Of a stretch of 64,000 bases of DNA, positions 42,006-50,738 are shown piece after piece. The notes under the pieces were generated by a model, which saw only the letters and a list, made by a program, of their open reading frames with translations, had not been told where the DNA came from and searched no databases. The position numbers were made by a program, and so were the translations under genes. Position 1 is the first letter of the stretch, and each line of letters begins with the position of its first letter. Source of the DNA: Rhodococcus sp. HM1 (GTDB taxonomy: Bacteria; Actinomycetota; Actinomycetes; Mycobacteriales; Mycobacteriaceae); contig NZ_JALPTB010000009.1 of the NCBI RefSeq assembly GCF_023218075.1, positions 62,001-126,000 on the forward strand, written 5' to 3'.

Positions 42006-43246
42006 TGGCCTGGCTACGAATCGGCGACAACGCCCTCACCCACCCCAGACTCCTGCGCATCTACGAGAACCCCAACGCCACAACCTCACTGCTCCTCGAA
42101 ACCTTCGGTTTCCTCGTCGCCTGCGCAACCCTCGCCGCCGCACACACCACCGACTACGTCGTGTCCTACGGCACAGCACGTCTCATCGCCAACGAGGAAA
42201 CCGACCGGCTCCTCGACGTGTGTATGCGCGCCGGACTGATGGACGTCGACCAGATCGACGGCATCGACGTCTGGAAGATCGTCAACGACCCCGAGTTCAT
42301 CCACATGCGCACCCGCGAGGAAATCGAGTGGGAGAGGCAGCGCAAGTCCGACAACAGCAACCCGGGCCTGATCATCCCGGTGCGGCTGCGCGACGGCGAC
42401 GCCTGCCGCTACTGCGGGCAGGTCGTCAAGTTCGAGGCCGGTGCCCGGACCGGCCGCCACGTCGGTACCTACGACCACCGCGCACCCGGCAATGCCGGGA
42501 CCGTCGACACCCTCGTCGTCGCCTGCACGCGCTGCAACAGCGGCCGTAAGAACGATCCCCTCGCCGACGAGCGCTACCCGCTGCTCCCGGCCCCGTCGAA
42601 GCCGTACTACAGCCCCCACACCCGCAAGTGGATCCGCGAGCACGAATGGGCCCGCGCCAACGGTTTCAGCATCACCGCCAGGCGCGGGAAGACCGTCCCG
42701 CCCGGTACGGTCCCCGAGGACCGTAAGACGATCGTCGAGCAGTACCAGCGATCCGGCACCCAGCCGGACACCGCTACAGACCCGCGACCCGCCACCCAGG
42801 CGGACAACGCGACCACCGCGACCCGGCCGCCGGCCGGACACCGCACGACCGAGCGACCCGCCGGCCAGGCGGACACCGCACCCACCGACACCACTGCGAC
42901 CCCACAGCCCGTGGGGGAACGCGACACTCGGCGTCAGCGAACCGGCACCCCGCCGGAAACCGCGAGCACCACGCCGCCGCGACCCGCCGATAAGGCGGAC
43001 CACGCCAACACGCAACACCACCCGTCACCAGCCGCGACACCCGCTCTGCAGGATTCAGTAGAACCCGCAGAAACCCTTCCTCCATCTTCTGGCCGTGCCG
43101 GGTCGGGACGGGTCGGGTCGGGCCGGGACGGGGACGCAGGTAACCCACCCTCTACCGAAACCTCTCCTGCCCGATCGAACCCCTTGCCACAGCCAGCCCC
43201 TCGTCGTCGGGGTCGCAGGGGGAGGAACCGAAAGACAGGTCACTGA
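42005..43246 (+). CDS. Replication-region protein with internal HNH nuclease motif
   Basis: A 413-residue protein. The N-terminal 110 residues (WLRIGDNALTHPRLLRIYEN, LLDVCMRAGLMD) resemble the winged-helix/replisome-organiser start common in phage replication proteins. Residues about 135-185 hold an HNH-like motif: CRYCGQVV, YDHRAPGNAGT and ACTRCNSGRKN. The last 170 residues are disordered, with a thrice-repeated RPAxxADxA element and an Arg-rich end. Replication initiation is an inference from layout; it could also be a plain HNH nuclease. Confidence 0.6.
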   Translation: MAWLRIGDNALTHPRLLRIYENPNATTSLLLETFGFLVACATLAAAHTTDYVVSYGTARLIANEETDRLLDVCMRAGLMDVDQIDGIDVWKIVNDPEFIHMRTREEIEWERQRKSDNSNPGLIIPVRLRDGDACRYCGQVVKFEAGARTGRHVGTYDHRAPGNAGTVDTLVVACTRCNSGRKNDPLADERYPLLPAPSKPYYSPHTRKWIREHEWARANGFSITARRGKTVPPGTVPEDRKTIVEQYQRSGTQPDTATDPRPATQADNATTATRPPAGHRTTERPAGQADTAPTDTTATPQPVGERDTRRQRTGTPPETASTTPPRPADKADHANTQHHPSPAATPALQDSVEPAETLPPSSGRAGSGRVGSGRDGDAGNPPSTETSPARSNPLPQPAPRRRGRRGRNRKTGH

Positions 43247-43851
43247 TGAACACCACCGCTGACCCTCAGCCCCTAGACCGCGCGCACACCACCGACCTCG
43301 CCCGCATGCTCGGCTCGATCCGCCGATGGATCGCCGTCGACCTCGACCGGGTCATCACCAAGCAGACCGCCCGGCCCGAGCACATCGGCGGCAAGGGCTC
43401 CGAGACGCCGCTGCCGTTGCACCTCGATGCTTCCGACGTCGCGTTCGATCTGCACGGTGTGCTCACCGCGTGGATCGAGGACGTGTGCCGTGCGACGTTG
43501 CACCCGCACCCGGGGTGGCTGCGGATCCGTGACGCCGCATCGTGGCTCGAGCGGCACGTGTTCGACCTCGCCCGGCTCCACAACGCACACCAGGCGTACG
43601 ACGAGATCAACGACGCCTACCTCCGGGCCTACGCCGCGGTCGATCTGCCCGAGCGGCAGAAGCCGCCGGCCGATGAGCAGCGGACGCTCGACGACGCGCC
43701 GCTGACGAAGACCGAGCTGCGCCATGCGGTTCAGTGGCGCACCGGCCGGCCACTCAAGCGGCAGACCCTCAACTCGTGGATCGATCGAGGGAAGCTCACG
43801 CCCAACGAGCACGGATACTTCTGGCTCGTCGACGCACTCAAATTGCTCTGA
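43246..43851 (+). CDS. Hypothetical phage protein, helix-turn-helix-like C-terminus
   Basis: A 201-residue helical protein. The C-terminal segment ([20 protein letters not shown] followed by [20 protein letters not shown]) reads like a MerR/XRE-type helix-turn-helix with a wing, suggesting DNA binding. The N-terminal 130 residues have charged helices with [20 protein letters not shown]. It is the last early gene before a leader region. Confidence 0.6.
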   Translation: MNTTADPQPLDRAHTTDLARMLGSIRRWIAVDLDRVITKQTARPEHIGGKGSETPLPLHLDASDVAFDLHGVLTAWIEDVCRATLHPHPGWLRIRDAASWLERHVFDLARLHNAHQAYDEINDAYLRAYAAVDLPERQKPPADEQRTLDDAPLTKTELRHAVQWRTGRPLKRQTLNSWIDRGKLTPNEHGYFWLVDALKLL

Positions 43852-44162
43852 CCTGGACTGCGTCGCCCCCTGTGGTAGGCTGCAGCCGTTAGGCGAGGAC
43901 TGGATCAGGAATCCGGTACCTCGCCTTCGGCGTATCTGCGCCCCAACGCTTCCCGGGTCAACTCCCCCAACGTTCGACGCACGCGTCGCTTCGGCGTCCG
44001 CGCGCGGTACGGGGACAAAGCATCTCCTCGACGGCACCTGGCTTAGCCCAGAGACAGCTGCCCGGGACCACACCTGCCGGCCACCGGCGAACCGGAGCGC
44101 CCATGCAACTGCGCCAGCCACCGCGACTGTTCGCCTGGCTCTTCCGCGTTCGGAGGTGACCC
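43852..44162 (+). promoter_or_regulatory. Leader region before the late genes, with -10 box and long hairpin
   Basis: This 311-base gap lies between the early and the packaging genes. TGTGG-TAGGCT (43871-43881) resembles an extended -10. At 43891-43926 the arms AGGCGAGG and CCTCGCCT, and inside them ACTGGAT and ATCCGGT (one G-U pair), form a 15-bp hairpin with a five-base CAGGA loop. It could be the late promoter with an attenuator or antiterminator target. No -35 box is obvious. Confidence 0.45.
44103..44159 (+). CDS. Possible 18-residue leader peptide
   Basis: ATG 44103 to TGA 44159 encodes [18 protein letters not shown]. Its last codons contain the GGAGG ribosome site of the next gene, whose ATG is at 44163, so it could couple or regulate translation. 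GGAGCG lies upstream. Support is positional only. Confidence 0.3.
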   Translation: MQLRQPPRLFAWLFRVRR

Positions 44163-44360
44163 ATGCCGAACATCTACGACCTGATCCTCGACACGCTCGC
44201 TCGCCTGCGTCACGAGCGCACGCACGCACGCCCGGGCCATCTGGACGACCAGGTCAGGATTCGGTTCCTCGAGGACAGCCTCAACGCGCTGCTCGACCAG
44301 CTCCCGCGACCGACACCCATCACGGTCGTCCATCGCGCCGACCTCGGCGCCCTGCGATGA
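44163..44360 (+). CDS. Small hypothetical protein before HNH gene
   Basis: A 65-residue helical protein starting [20 protein letters not shown], with a strong GGAGG site six bases upstream. It overlaps the HNH gene by four bases. Function unknown. Confidence 0.55.
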   Translation: MPNIYDLILDTLARLRHERTHARPGHLDDQVRIRFLEDSLNALLDQLPRPTPITVVHRADLGALR

Positions 44361-44680
44361 CGCGGGCCCCTATGCGCGTGTGCAGCGAACCCGGCTGTCC
44401 GAGCATGCAGCGCGAGTCGAGATGCCAGGCACACCGGCGGGAAGCAGAGCAGGCCCGCGGCACCACCTCCCAGCGCGGCTACGGCGCCGCGCACCAGCGG
44501 GCCCGCGAGGCATGGCGCCCGGTCGTCCAGGCCGGTCGGGTCCGGTGCGCCCGCTGCGGCCGGCCGATCCGGCCCGGCCAGCTCTGGGACCTCGGCCACG
44601 ACGACCGCGACCGCCGCCGCTACACCGGCCCCGAGCACGTCGGCTGCAACCGGGCCACCGCTGGCCGCGCAGGCCTCTGA
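44357..44680 (+). CDS. HNH endonuclease of the packaging module
   Basis: A 107-residue HNH protein with the expected pieces: C-x-E-P-G-C-P at the start, [38 protein letters not shown], and the final [17 protein letters not shown] proteins next to terminase genes are known in cos-type phages (HK97 gp74 type) to be needed for DNA cleavage during packaging. Its place upstream of the terminase genes fits this. Confidence 0.85.
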   Translation: MTRAPMRVCSEPGCPSMQRESRCQAHRREAEQARGTTSQRGYGAAHQRAREAWRPVVQAGRVRCARCGRPIRPGQLWDLGHDDRDRRRYTGPEHVGCNRATAGRAGL

Positions 44681-44731
44681 CCTGCGGAAACGCAACTCGT
44701 TACCCAACGTAAGCAAGCCTCTGACCTGCGG
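44673..44731 (+). repeat. Direct 15-bp repeat near candidate cos region
   Basis: GCCTCTGACCTGCGG occurs at 44673-44687 (overlapping the HNH stop) and at 44717-44731. The copies lie 44 bases apart and just before a strong GC hairpin. Confidence 0.6.
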
Positions 44732-44735
44732 TTAT

Positions 44736-44769
44736 GTGACCCCAGGGGGGTGCCCCCCGAGGGGGTCAC
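44736..44769. other. Strong GC hairpin, candidate packaging site or terminator
   Basis: GTGACCCC and GGGGTCAC form the outer stem, and GGGGGG/CCCCCC the inner stem with a two-base TG loop. It lies between the HNH gene and the gene at 44869. A terminator or the cos region are both possible. Confidence 0.45.
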
Positions 44770-44868
44770 CTCCCTGACCGCGGGGGAGGGCTCTGTTTGG
44801 CGCGGAGGGTTCAAGACGTCCGGGTCGCGGCGCGCCGCCGCGCCCACCAGCCCGAAGGAGCACCGCCC

Positions 44869-45090
44869 GTGCAGCAGCCCACCGTCGGCCGCATCGTCCA
44901 CTTCACCCCGCCGTTCCCCGCCCTGGGGAAGACGGACATCCCTCCCCAGGCCGCGATCGTGGTGAATGTCGCCCGTGACGACGTTGTCGATCTCCTTGTG
45001 TGGGGACCGAATCGAGATGAGCGGGTCCGGGCGGTGCGGTTCGATCCGGATGGTGCTCCGCGTTCGTGGAACTGGCCGGCGCGCGCATGA
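44869..45090 (+). CDS. Small hypothetical phage protein
   Basis: A 73-residue beta-rich protein starting VQQPTVGRIVHFTPPFPALG and ending SWNWPARA. GTG 44869 has GAAGGAG eight bases upstream. It overlaps the next gene by four bases. Similar small SH3-like proteins are common in actinophages; function unknown. Confidence 0.65.
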   Translation: MQQPTVGRIVHFTPPFPALGKTDIPPQAAIVVNVARDDVVDLLVWGPNRDERVRAVRFDPDGAPRSWNWPARA

Positions 45091-45359
45091 GCGCGTCGCG
45101 CACACCCGAACAGATCGCCGCGGACGACGCGCTGACCGAAGCGATCGAGAAGGTCCTCGAGGCGTACTACCCCGACGACAACGACGGGATCATGCTCGAA
45201 TACGTCGTCCTCGTCCGCAGTCGCGACTGGAACGACGACGGAATCTCGATCACCGCGTCCTCGATGCTGACCCGAGACAACGACGTCCCTGTCGACCTTC
45301 TGCTCGGCATGACCGAGTACGCATCGGCCCGGCTCCGCAAGCAGATCGCCGAGGCCTGA
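45087..45359 (+). CDS. Small hypothetical phage protein
   Basis: A 90-residue acidic protein (TPEQIAADDALTEAIEKVLE, MLEYVVLVRSRDWNDDGI). It overlaps the preceding gene and is followed by a hairpin. No family recognised. Confidence 0.6.
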   Translation: MSASRTPEQIAADDALTEAIEKVLEAYYPDDNDGIMLEYVVLVRSRDWNDDGISITASSMLTRDNDVPVDLLLGMTEYASARLRKQIAEA

Positions 45360-45393
45360 CGCTCCCCGAGCTCTGACACGCACCTACATCCGT

Positions 45394-45418
45394 CCGGACC
45401 GGCGCAATGCCGGCCCGG
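45394..45418 (+). terminator. Hairpin before the small terminase gene
   Basis: CCGGACCGGC pairs with GCCGGCCCGG (one A-C mismatch) around GCAAT. No T-run follows. It may be a weak terminator upstream of the terminase gene. Confidence 0.4.
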
Positions 45419-45457
45419 CTTCTCGACACGGCGCAACGCCGACGAAGGAGATGGACC

Positions 45458-45925
45458 ATGGCAGGACATGGTGGCGCTCGGAACCGATCCGGACCGCGGG
45501 CAGCAATGTTCTCGGCACGCTCGGACCAGCGACAGCTCAAGGAAACCGTCCTCAGCGCAGCCGGATACACGGGGAAGATCCCGCAGTTCCCGCTGCCCGA
45601 CGCGACCGCCCGCGAGACCGAGGTCTGGGAAGAGGCGTGGCGCACCCCGCAGGCGATCCAGTGGGCGCAGGAACCGTGGCGGTGGCGCACCATCGCGATG
45701 TGGACGCGGTGGTCGGTGAAGATGGAAGACCCGGAGGCGCCGGCCGCGATCGCAGCCGCGACGACCCGGCTCGCCGACCAGATCGGACTCACCCCGGCCG
45801 GACTCAAGGAGAACGGCTGGGCCATCGGCACCGTCGAGGTGACGAAGGCTGAGGCGAAGCAGATCGCCACCCCGAAGCCGGGGCAGGCTGAGGAGCCGAC
45901 GAACGTCCGTCGGCTCCGTGCGTGA
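45458..45925 (+). CDS. Terminase small subunit
   Basis: A 155-residue protein with an Arg-rich start, SARSDQRQLKETVLSAAGYTG, then ETEVWEEAWRTPQAIQWAQE and a C-terminal helix. This is the phage small terminase type that directs the large subunit to DNA. ATG 45458 has GAAGGAG seven bases upstream; ATG 45451 is in another frame. It overlaps the large terminase gene by four bases. Confidence 0.75.
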   Translation: MAGHGGARNRSGPRAAMFSARSDQRQLKETVLSAAGYTGKIPQFPLPDATARETEVWEEAWRTPQAIQWAQEPWRWRTIAMWTRWSVKMEDPEAPAAIAAATTRLADQIGLTPAGLKENGWAIGTVEVTKAEAKQIATPKPGQAEEPTNVRRLRA

Positions 45926-46974
45926 CCACGCCCCGCGCCACCGATTCCTACCTCGTCAACTTCCCGACACTGACCGACCTGCAGGACCCATGGATCCAGG
46001 CGCACTGCTCGGTCCCGGACGGGTTCGACAAAGGCCGGCCGTTCGTCATGGCCGACTGGCAGTTCTGGTGCACCGCCAACCACTACCAGGTGCGGCGCAC
46101 CGCGAAGTGGCAGCCGCGTAAACCGCTGCGCAGCCAGGCATTCGTGTATCGGCGCTCGCAGATCATCGGTCCCCAGAAGTCCGGGAAGGGTCCGTGGGCC
46201 GCGGCCATCACCTGCGTCGAGGCCGTCGGCCCGTCGCTGTTCGCCGGATGGGCAGAAGCCGGAGACGGATACGCGTGCGAGGACTACGGCTGCAGTTGTG
46301 GGTTCGAACACGAGTACATGCCCGGCGAACCGATGGGCATGCCGCACCCCACTCCGCTGATCCAGCTGACCGCGACGTCGGAGGAGCAGGTCGACAACGT
46401 CTACCGGCCACTGAAGTCGATGATCCTGAACGGGCCGCTGCAACAGCAGATGCTGATCCGCGAGGGATTCATCCGGCTGCCGGGCGACGACAACCGCATC
46501 GACCGCGTGACCGCCTCGGCGATGTCCCGACTCGGCAACCCGGTCTCGTTCGTGCTCAACGACGAGACCGGTCTCTACACGAAGTCGAACAAACTGATCG
46601 GCGTCGCGGAAACGCAGCGCCGCGGTTTGGCCGGTATGCAGGGCCGCGGCATCGAGACATCGAACATGTGGGATCCGTCCGAAAACTCCTATGCGCAAAG
46701 GACTCACGAATCGAACGCGGTTGACGTGTTCAAGTTTTTGCGGCGTCCACCGAAGGGGCTGTCGTGGGGTGATCGGCGTCATCGGCGCAAGATCCTCAAG
46801 TACGTCTACGACGGTTGTGACTGGGTAGATCTCGATGCGATCGAGGCCGAGGTGCTCGAACTGATGGAAACCGACCCCGCGCAGGCGAAGCGGTTCTACG
46901 GGAACTTCGAGGAGTCGGGCGCCGGCGCCTGGCTGCCGCCGGGACTGTGGGAGTCGGCCTATGCAGGCGCGTGA
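45922..46974 (+). CDS. Terminase large subunit, ATPase part
   Basis: A 350-residue DNA-packaging ATPase. The Walker A-type motif GPQKSGKG is near residue 84, and the Walker B/catalytic pair is VLNDETGL near residue 212; motif III is around LTATSEEQ. The protein ends AWLPPGLWESAYAGA, exactly where intact large terminases continue into the nuclease domain. The next gene supplies that domain in the +1 frame. The two chains may assemble, or a frameshift may join them. Confidence 0.85.
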   Translation: MTTPRATDSYLVNFPTLTDLQDPWIQAHCSVPDGFDKGRPFVMADWQFWCTANHYQVRRTAKWQPRKPLRSQAFVYRRSQIIGPQKSGKGPWAAAITCVEAVGPSLFAGWAEAGDGYACEDYGCSCGFEHEYMPGEPMGMPHPTPLIQLTATSEEQVDNVYRPLKSMILNGPLQQQMLIREGFIRLPGDDNRIDRVTASAMSRLGNPVSFVLNDETGLYTKSNKLIGVAETQRRGLAGMQGRGIETSNMWDPSENSYAQRTHESNAVDVFKFLRRPPKGLSWGDRRHRRKILKYVYDGCDWVDLDAIEAEVLELMETDPAQAKRFYGNFEESGAGAWLPPGLWESAYAGA

Positions 46975-47587
46975 GATGAAATGGCGCAACAACCCAGCAC
47001 GCGGAACCGTGATCACCGCCGGGTTCGACGGATCGGAAAACAACGACTGGACCGCGATCCGCTGCGAGACGAAGGACGGTCTGTCGTTCACCCCGCGGTA
47101 CGGGCCGGACCGCAGGCCGACGATCTGGGTGCCGGAGCAATGGGGCGGGGAGATCCCGCGCAACGAGGTCAATATCGCGGTTGCGGAGATCTTCGATCGG
47201 TGGACGGTCAAGCGCATGTACTGCGACCCGCAGTACTGGAACACCGAGATCGGGGAGTGGTCCGTCGAGCACGGTGAGGAGATCGTCGTTGAGTGGGCCA
47301 CGAACCGCGTGGTGCAGATGCACGCCGCACTCGAACGGTTCCGCATGGACCTGAAGAACAGTCGCATCACCCACGATGGATGCCCGATCACGATGCAGCA
47401 CATGGCCAACGCGCACAAGGTCGCGGCGCGCGGTGACCGCTACCTGCTCGGCAAACCTGCCGGTGCCCACCACCGCAAGATCGATGCGTCGATGGCGACG
47501 GTCCTCGCGCACGAGGCCGCGGCGGATACGGCTACGTCGAAGGACGGGTGGGGGACTAGTGACACACGGATGTTCTGTTTTGGATAG
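46961..47587 (+). CDS. Terminase large subunit, nuclease part
   Basis: A 208-residue RNase H-like nuclease. Metal-binding acids appear in GFDGSENNDWTAI, YCDPQYWNTEIG and HHRKIDASMATVLAHEAA. It cuts concatemeric DNA in packaging. It starts 14 bases before the ATPase gene's stop, in a different frame. Separate ATPase and nuclease genes are known among actinophages, so the split may be natural. Confidence 0.8.
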   Translation: MQAREMKWRNNPARGTVITAGFDGSENNDWTAIRCETKDGLSFTPRYGPDRRPTIWVPEQWGGEIPRNEVNIAVAEIFDRWTVKRMYCDPQYWNTEIGEWSVEHGEEIVVEWATNRVVQMHAALERFRMDLKNSRITHDGCPITMQHMANAHKVAARGDRYLLGKPAGAHHRKIDASMATVLAHEAAADTATSKDGWGTSDTRMFCFG

Positions 47588-47596
47588 GAGGACAGG

Positions 47597-49009
47597 GTGA
47601 CTGCACCCGCACCAGTGCTGCGCACTCGGCTCTCCGACGACGAGCGCACGATGATCAGCCGGTTGAATTCCAAGCTCAGCAAGGCGGCCCCGAGGGACGG
47701 CCTCCACGAGGCGTACTTCGAGGGCGAACATCGGCTCAAGCAGATCGGCATCGCGGTTCCGCCGGAGCTGCAGATGTTCGAGCTGGTCGTCAACTGGAAC
47801 CGCATGTACCTGCTCGAGATCGCGCGCCGGCAGAAGATCAAGTCGCTGATGATGCCGGGCGGCAAGAAGAAGCAGAACAAGGCGCTGCAGGAAGGCTACG
47901 AGGTCAACAACCTCTCCGCCGAGATCCCGTTGCTCAACATCGAAACGATGATCTACGGGCGTTGTTTCGGCACGGTCAGCAGCAACGCCGACGACCCGGA
48001 TCATCCGAGGCTGGCGTTCGAGTCGCCGCAGCAGATGTCGTGTCAGGTCGACACCCGGCGTCGACGAATGGCCGCGGCGTTCCGCCAGTTCCGCACCGAG
48101 GACGGGCAGCGCGTCGGCACGCTGATGCTCCCGGACAAGACGATCCAGGTCGTGGCGGGTCGCCGCGGCTGGGAGATCGACACGGTCGGTGGTGACGACG
48201 ACGTCGACGAGCACGGCCTCGGCCGGGTCCCGGTCGTGTTGTTCCTGAACCGCCGGCGGCTGGCGAAGTGGGACGGCGGGTCCGAGATGACGGATCTGAT
48301 TCCGCTGGTCGACGCGGCTGCCCGCGCCCTGACGAATCTGCAGATCGCAGTGGAGACGCACTCGGTGCCTCAGAAGTGGGTGCTCGGTATGTCGAAGGGC
48401 GACTTCGTTGACAACAACGGGCGGCCGATCCCGGTGTGGCAGGCGTACTACACGGCGATCTGGGCGAACCAGGCGAAACCCGACGCAGTGAAGGTCGGTC
48501 AGTTCTCGCCGTCGGATCTGAAGAACTTCCACGACACCACGAACCACTATGCGGCGCTGGCGTCCTCGCTTACGGGTCTGCCGTTCCGGTTCTTCGGTCA
48601 GAACACGGCGAACCCCGCTGCCGAAGGCGCGATCCGCGCCGACGAGTCGCGGTTGATTTCCAACGCCGAGGACAAGAACGAAGCGCAGGGTGTCGGCATC
48701 GGCTGGATGATGGCGCTCTACGAGCGGTTCCGCACCGGCAAGTGGCCGGACGGCAACCGCGCGATCCGCGTCGAGTGGCGCAACCCCGCCACTCCGACGA
48801 AAGCGGAAGAGGCCGACTTCATCCAGAAGCTCAACGGCGGCACCCCGGTGCTCTCGCGTGAGGGCTCCTGGGACGAGATGGGTTGGGACGAGGCCCGCAA
48901 GGACCGCGAACGCGAGTACTTCGCGATCGAAGCCGAGGACCCGCTCCTCGAACGCCTGACCCGCCCGCTGACGACCGGCGCCGACGATGCTGCCGACCGC
49001 GTCAGCTGA
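47597..49009 (+). CDS. Portal protein
   Basis: A 470-residue portal protein of the SPP1 gp6-like/actinophage type: LQMFELVVNWNRMYLLEIARRQ, SLTGLPFRFFGQNTANPAAEGAI and WMMALYERFRTGKWPDG are the usual landmarks. It forms the DNA entry ring. GTG 47597 follows GGAGGACAGG. The gene overlaps the MuF-type gene by 23 bases. Confidence 0.85.
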   Translation: MTAPAPVLRTRLSDDERTMISRLNSKLSKAAPRDGLHEAYFEGEHRLKQIGIAVPPELQMFELVVNWNRMYLLEIARRQKIKSLMMPGGKKKQNKALQEGYEVNNLSAEIPLLNIETMIYGRCFGTVSSNADDPDHPRLAFESPQQMSCQVDTRRRRMAAAFRQFRTEDGQRVGTLMLPDKTIQVVAGRRGWEIDTVGGDDDVDEHGLGRVPVVLFLNRRRLAKWDGGSEMTDLIPLVDAAARALTNLQIAVETHSVPQKWVLGMSKGDFVDNNGRPIPVWQAYYTAIWANQAKPDAVKVGQFSPSDLKNFHDTTNHYAALASSLTGLPFRFFGQNTANPAAEGAIRADESRLISNAEDKNEAQGVGIGWMMALYERFRTGKWPDGNRAIRVEWRNPATPTKAEEADFIQKLNGGTPVLSREGSWDEMGWDEARKDREREYFAIEAEDPLLERLTRPLTTGADDAADRVS

Positions 49010-50738
49010 GCACTACACCGGCCAGCGCGAGGTCATGATCTCGGTGCTCGGCTCGGTCCGTCAACTGTGGGGTACCCGACCGCCGAAGGACTTCGATGCG
49101 TGGTTCGACAAGAACCTCGATCGGCTCATGGCAGTGCTCGTTGCCGGGCAGCGCGCCGCGTCCGCCGACGCCGATGAGTACGTGGGCAACGTCCTCGACG
49201 AACTCGGCACCCCGGTGCCTCCCGAGGCGGAGCTGGTCACCGATCCGCTGATCGGTGTCGCCTCCGACGGCCGCGGTCTGGACTCGCTGATGTACGGGCC
49301 GGTGATCACCGCCAAGAGCGGTGTCGCGTCGGGCTGGCCGGTCGAGCTGGCGTGGGAAGCGGGCATGCAGTCGCTGCTGGTGCGTGCGCAGACCCAGATC
49401 GCCGATGCCTCGCGGGCCGCTGTCGGCCTGGGTATCGCGGCACGCCGCGATGTCGGCTACGTGCGGATGCTCAACCCGCCGTCGTGCTCGCGGTGCGCAG
49501 TGCTCGCCGGGAAGTGGTACGCGTCCAATCGTGGGTTCGCCCGGCACCCGGGCTGCGACTGCCGGCACATTCCCGCGCGGGAGAACAGCGCCGGCGATCT
49601 TCGCACCGACCCGAGCATGTACTTCGACAGCCTCACCGCCGAGCAGCAGGACAAGCTGTTCACGAAGGCCGGTGCTGCGGCAATCCGCGACGGCGCCGAC
49701 ATCACGCAGGTGGTCAACGCCCGCCGGGGCATGTCGACGGCGCAGCAGAACGTCGCCGGGTGGATCCCGAAGGGCCGCCTGTCGCGCACCGAGGTGTACG
49801 GGCAGCGGATCGCTACGACCACCGAGGGCATCACCCGCCGGGGCGTCGCGTACCGGTCGATGAGTCAGGCGGGGTACGCGCGCCGGCAGACGGATGTTCG
49901 CAACGGGCGCCGGTACTTCCAGGCGCGGGCACCGCGGTTGATGCCGGAGGGCATCTACGAGATCGCCGAGGACCGCGACGACGCGCTGCGGCTGCTGCGG
50001 CTGTACGGGTACCTGTCCGATCGACCGAACCGCGGGATCGGTGGTAAGCCGGTGCGCCCGCGCCAGGTGCCCGCGTCGCGCGCCCCGGAGACGGCTTCGG
50101 GTGGTGGAGGAGGCAAGCCTCCGGTCCCTCCGCGGATGGGGCATGATTCACCGATGCCTGACGATGAGGATCCGCTGGACGGTATCCCCTTCCCGCACGA
50201 GTACACCCTCTACCAGGACGACGCGCTCCTCACCGCGGCTGAACGCCAAGTGATCGCCGACTACACACTCAGCGGCTATCGGGACATCAACGAGGCGTTG
50301 CGTGGCCGGCGTGAGATGACCCCGGAGATCGCGGAACAGATCAGGACGCTCCGGTCGGCAATCTCCAAATACCCTCTAGACAAGACCTGGAGAACCAGCC
50401 GCGAGACCGAAGCGGAGGATCTCGGACTGACGAGTGCCACGATTTCGGACGACATCGTCGGTGAGTTCTTGTCGGAGGCCGGGTTCCTCTCGACGAGTGG
50501 ATTGAAGAACCCGCCCAAGATCGTGGATCGCAAGGATCCCGTGGTCCTGGACATCCTCGTTCCCGAAGGCACTCCGGCGCTGCTGCTCACCGAGAAGCTC
50601 ACTCGCGCCAGCGCCAGCGAGCGGGAGGTGCTGCTGCTCGACGGTCGCGAGCTGTACATCTTCGGAGTAAAGTTCGATTCGGATCTTGGACTGTGGCGTA
50701 TTGCAGTCCGAGTGGAGAACGAGGGAGGTGAGTCGTGA
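48987..50738 (+). CDS. MuF-type head protein with C-terminal ADP-ribosyltransferase domain
   Basis: A 583-residue fusion. The N-terminal part (about 1-330) is a MuF-like minor head protein, with the Cys/His knuckle PPSCSRCAVLAGKWY ... HPGCDCRHIPARE at 165-198. A Gly/Pro-rich linker (about 354-400) follows. The C-terminal 180 residues have the R-S-E mono-ADP-ribosyltransferase layout: YTLSGYRDINEALRG (426-440), WRT with R469, STS at 502-504 and ExE at 545-547 (EREVLLLDGRELYIFGVKFD region). ExE favours arginine as acceptor. MuF proteins carry polymorphic toxin domains in other temperate phages. It could be delivered with DNA or act against competitors. Confidence 0.8.
   Translation: MLPTASAEHYTGQREVMISVLGSVRQLWGTRPPKDFDAWFDKNLDRLMAVLVAGQRAASADADEYVGNVLDELGTPVPPEAELVTDPLIGVASDGRGLDSLMYGPVITAKSGVASGWPVELAWEAGMQSLLVRAQTQIADASRAAVGLGIAARRDVGYVRMLNPPSCSRCAVLAGKWYASNRGFARHPGCDCRHIPARENSAGDLRTDPSMYFDSLTAEQQDKLFTKAGAAAIRDGADITQVVNARRGMSTAQQNVAGWIPKGRLSRTEVYGQRIATTTEGITRRGVAYRSMSQAGYARRQTDVRNGRRYFQARAPRLMPEGIYEIAEDRDDALRLLRLYGYLSDRPNRGIGGKPVRPRQVPASRAPETASGGGGGKPPVPPRMGHDSPMPDDEDPLDGIPFPHEYTLYQDDALLTAAERQVIADYTLSGYRDINEALRGRREMTPEIAEQIRTLRSAISKYPLDKTWRTSRETEAEDLGLTSATISDDIVGEFLSEAGFLSTSGLKNPPKIVDRKDPVVLDILVPEGTPALLLTEKLTRASASEREVLLLDGRELYIFGVKFDSDLGLWRIAVRVENEGGES

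Noticed and set aside
45451-45457. ATG 45451 as the start of the small terminase
   Set aside because: It is in a different frame from the terminase sequence; ATG 45458 is in frame with good ribosome-site spacing.
45250-47418. Long open frame on the lower strand opposite the terminase genes (over 700 codons)
   Set aside because: It lies opposite clear terminase genes, has Arg/Ser/Pro-rich composition typical of a GC-rich shadow frame, and shows no domain.
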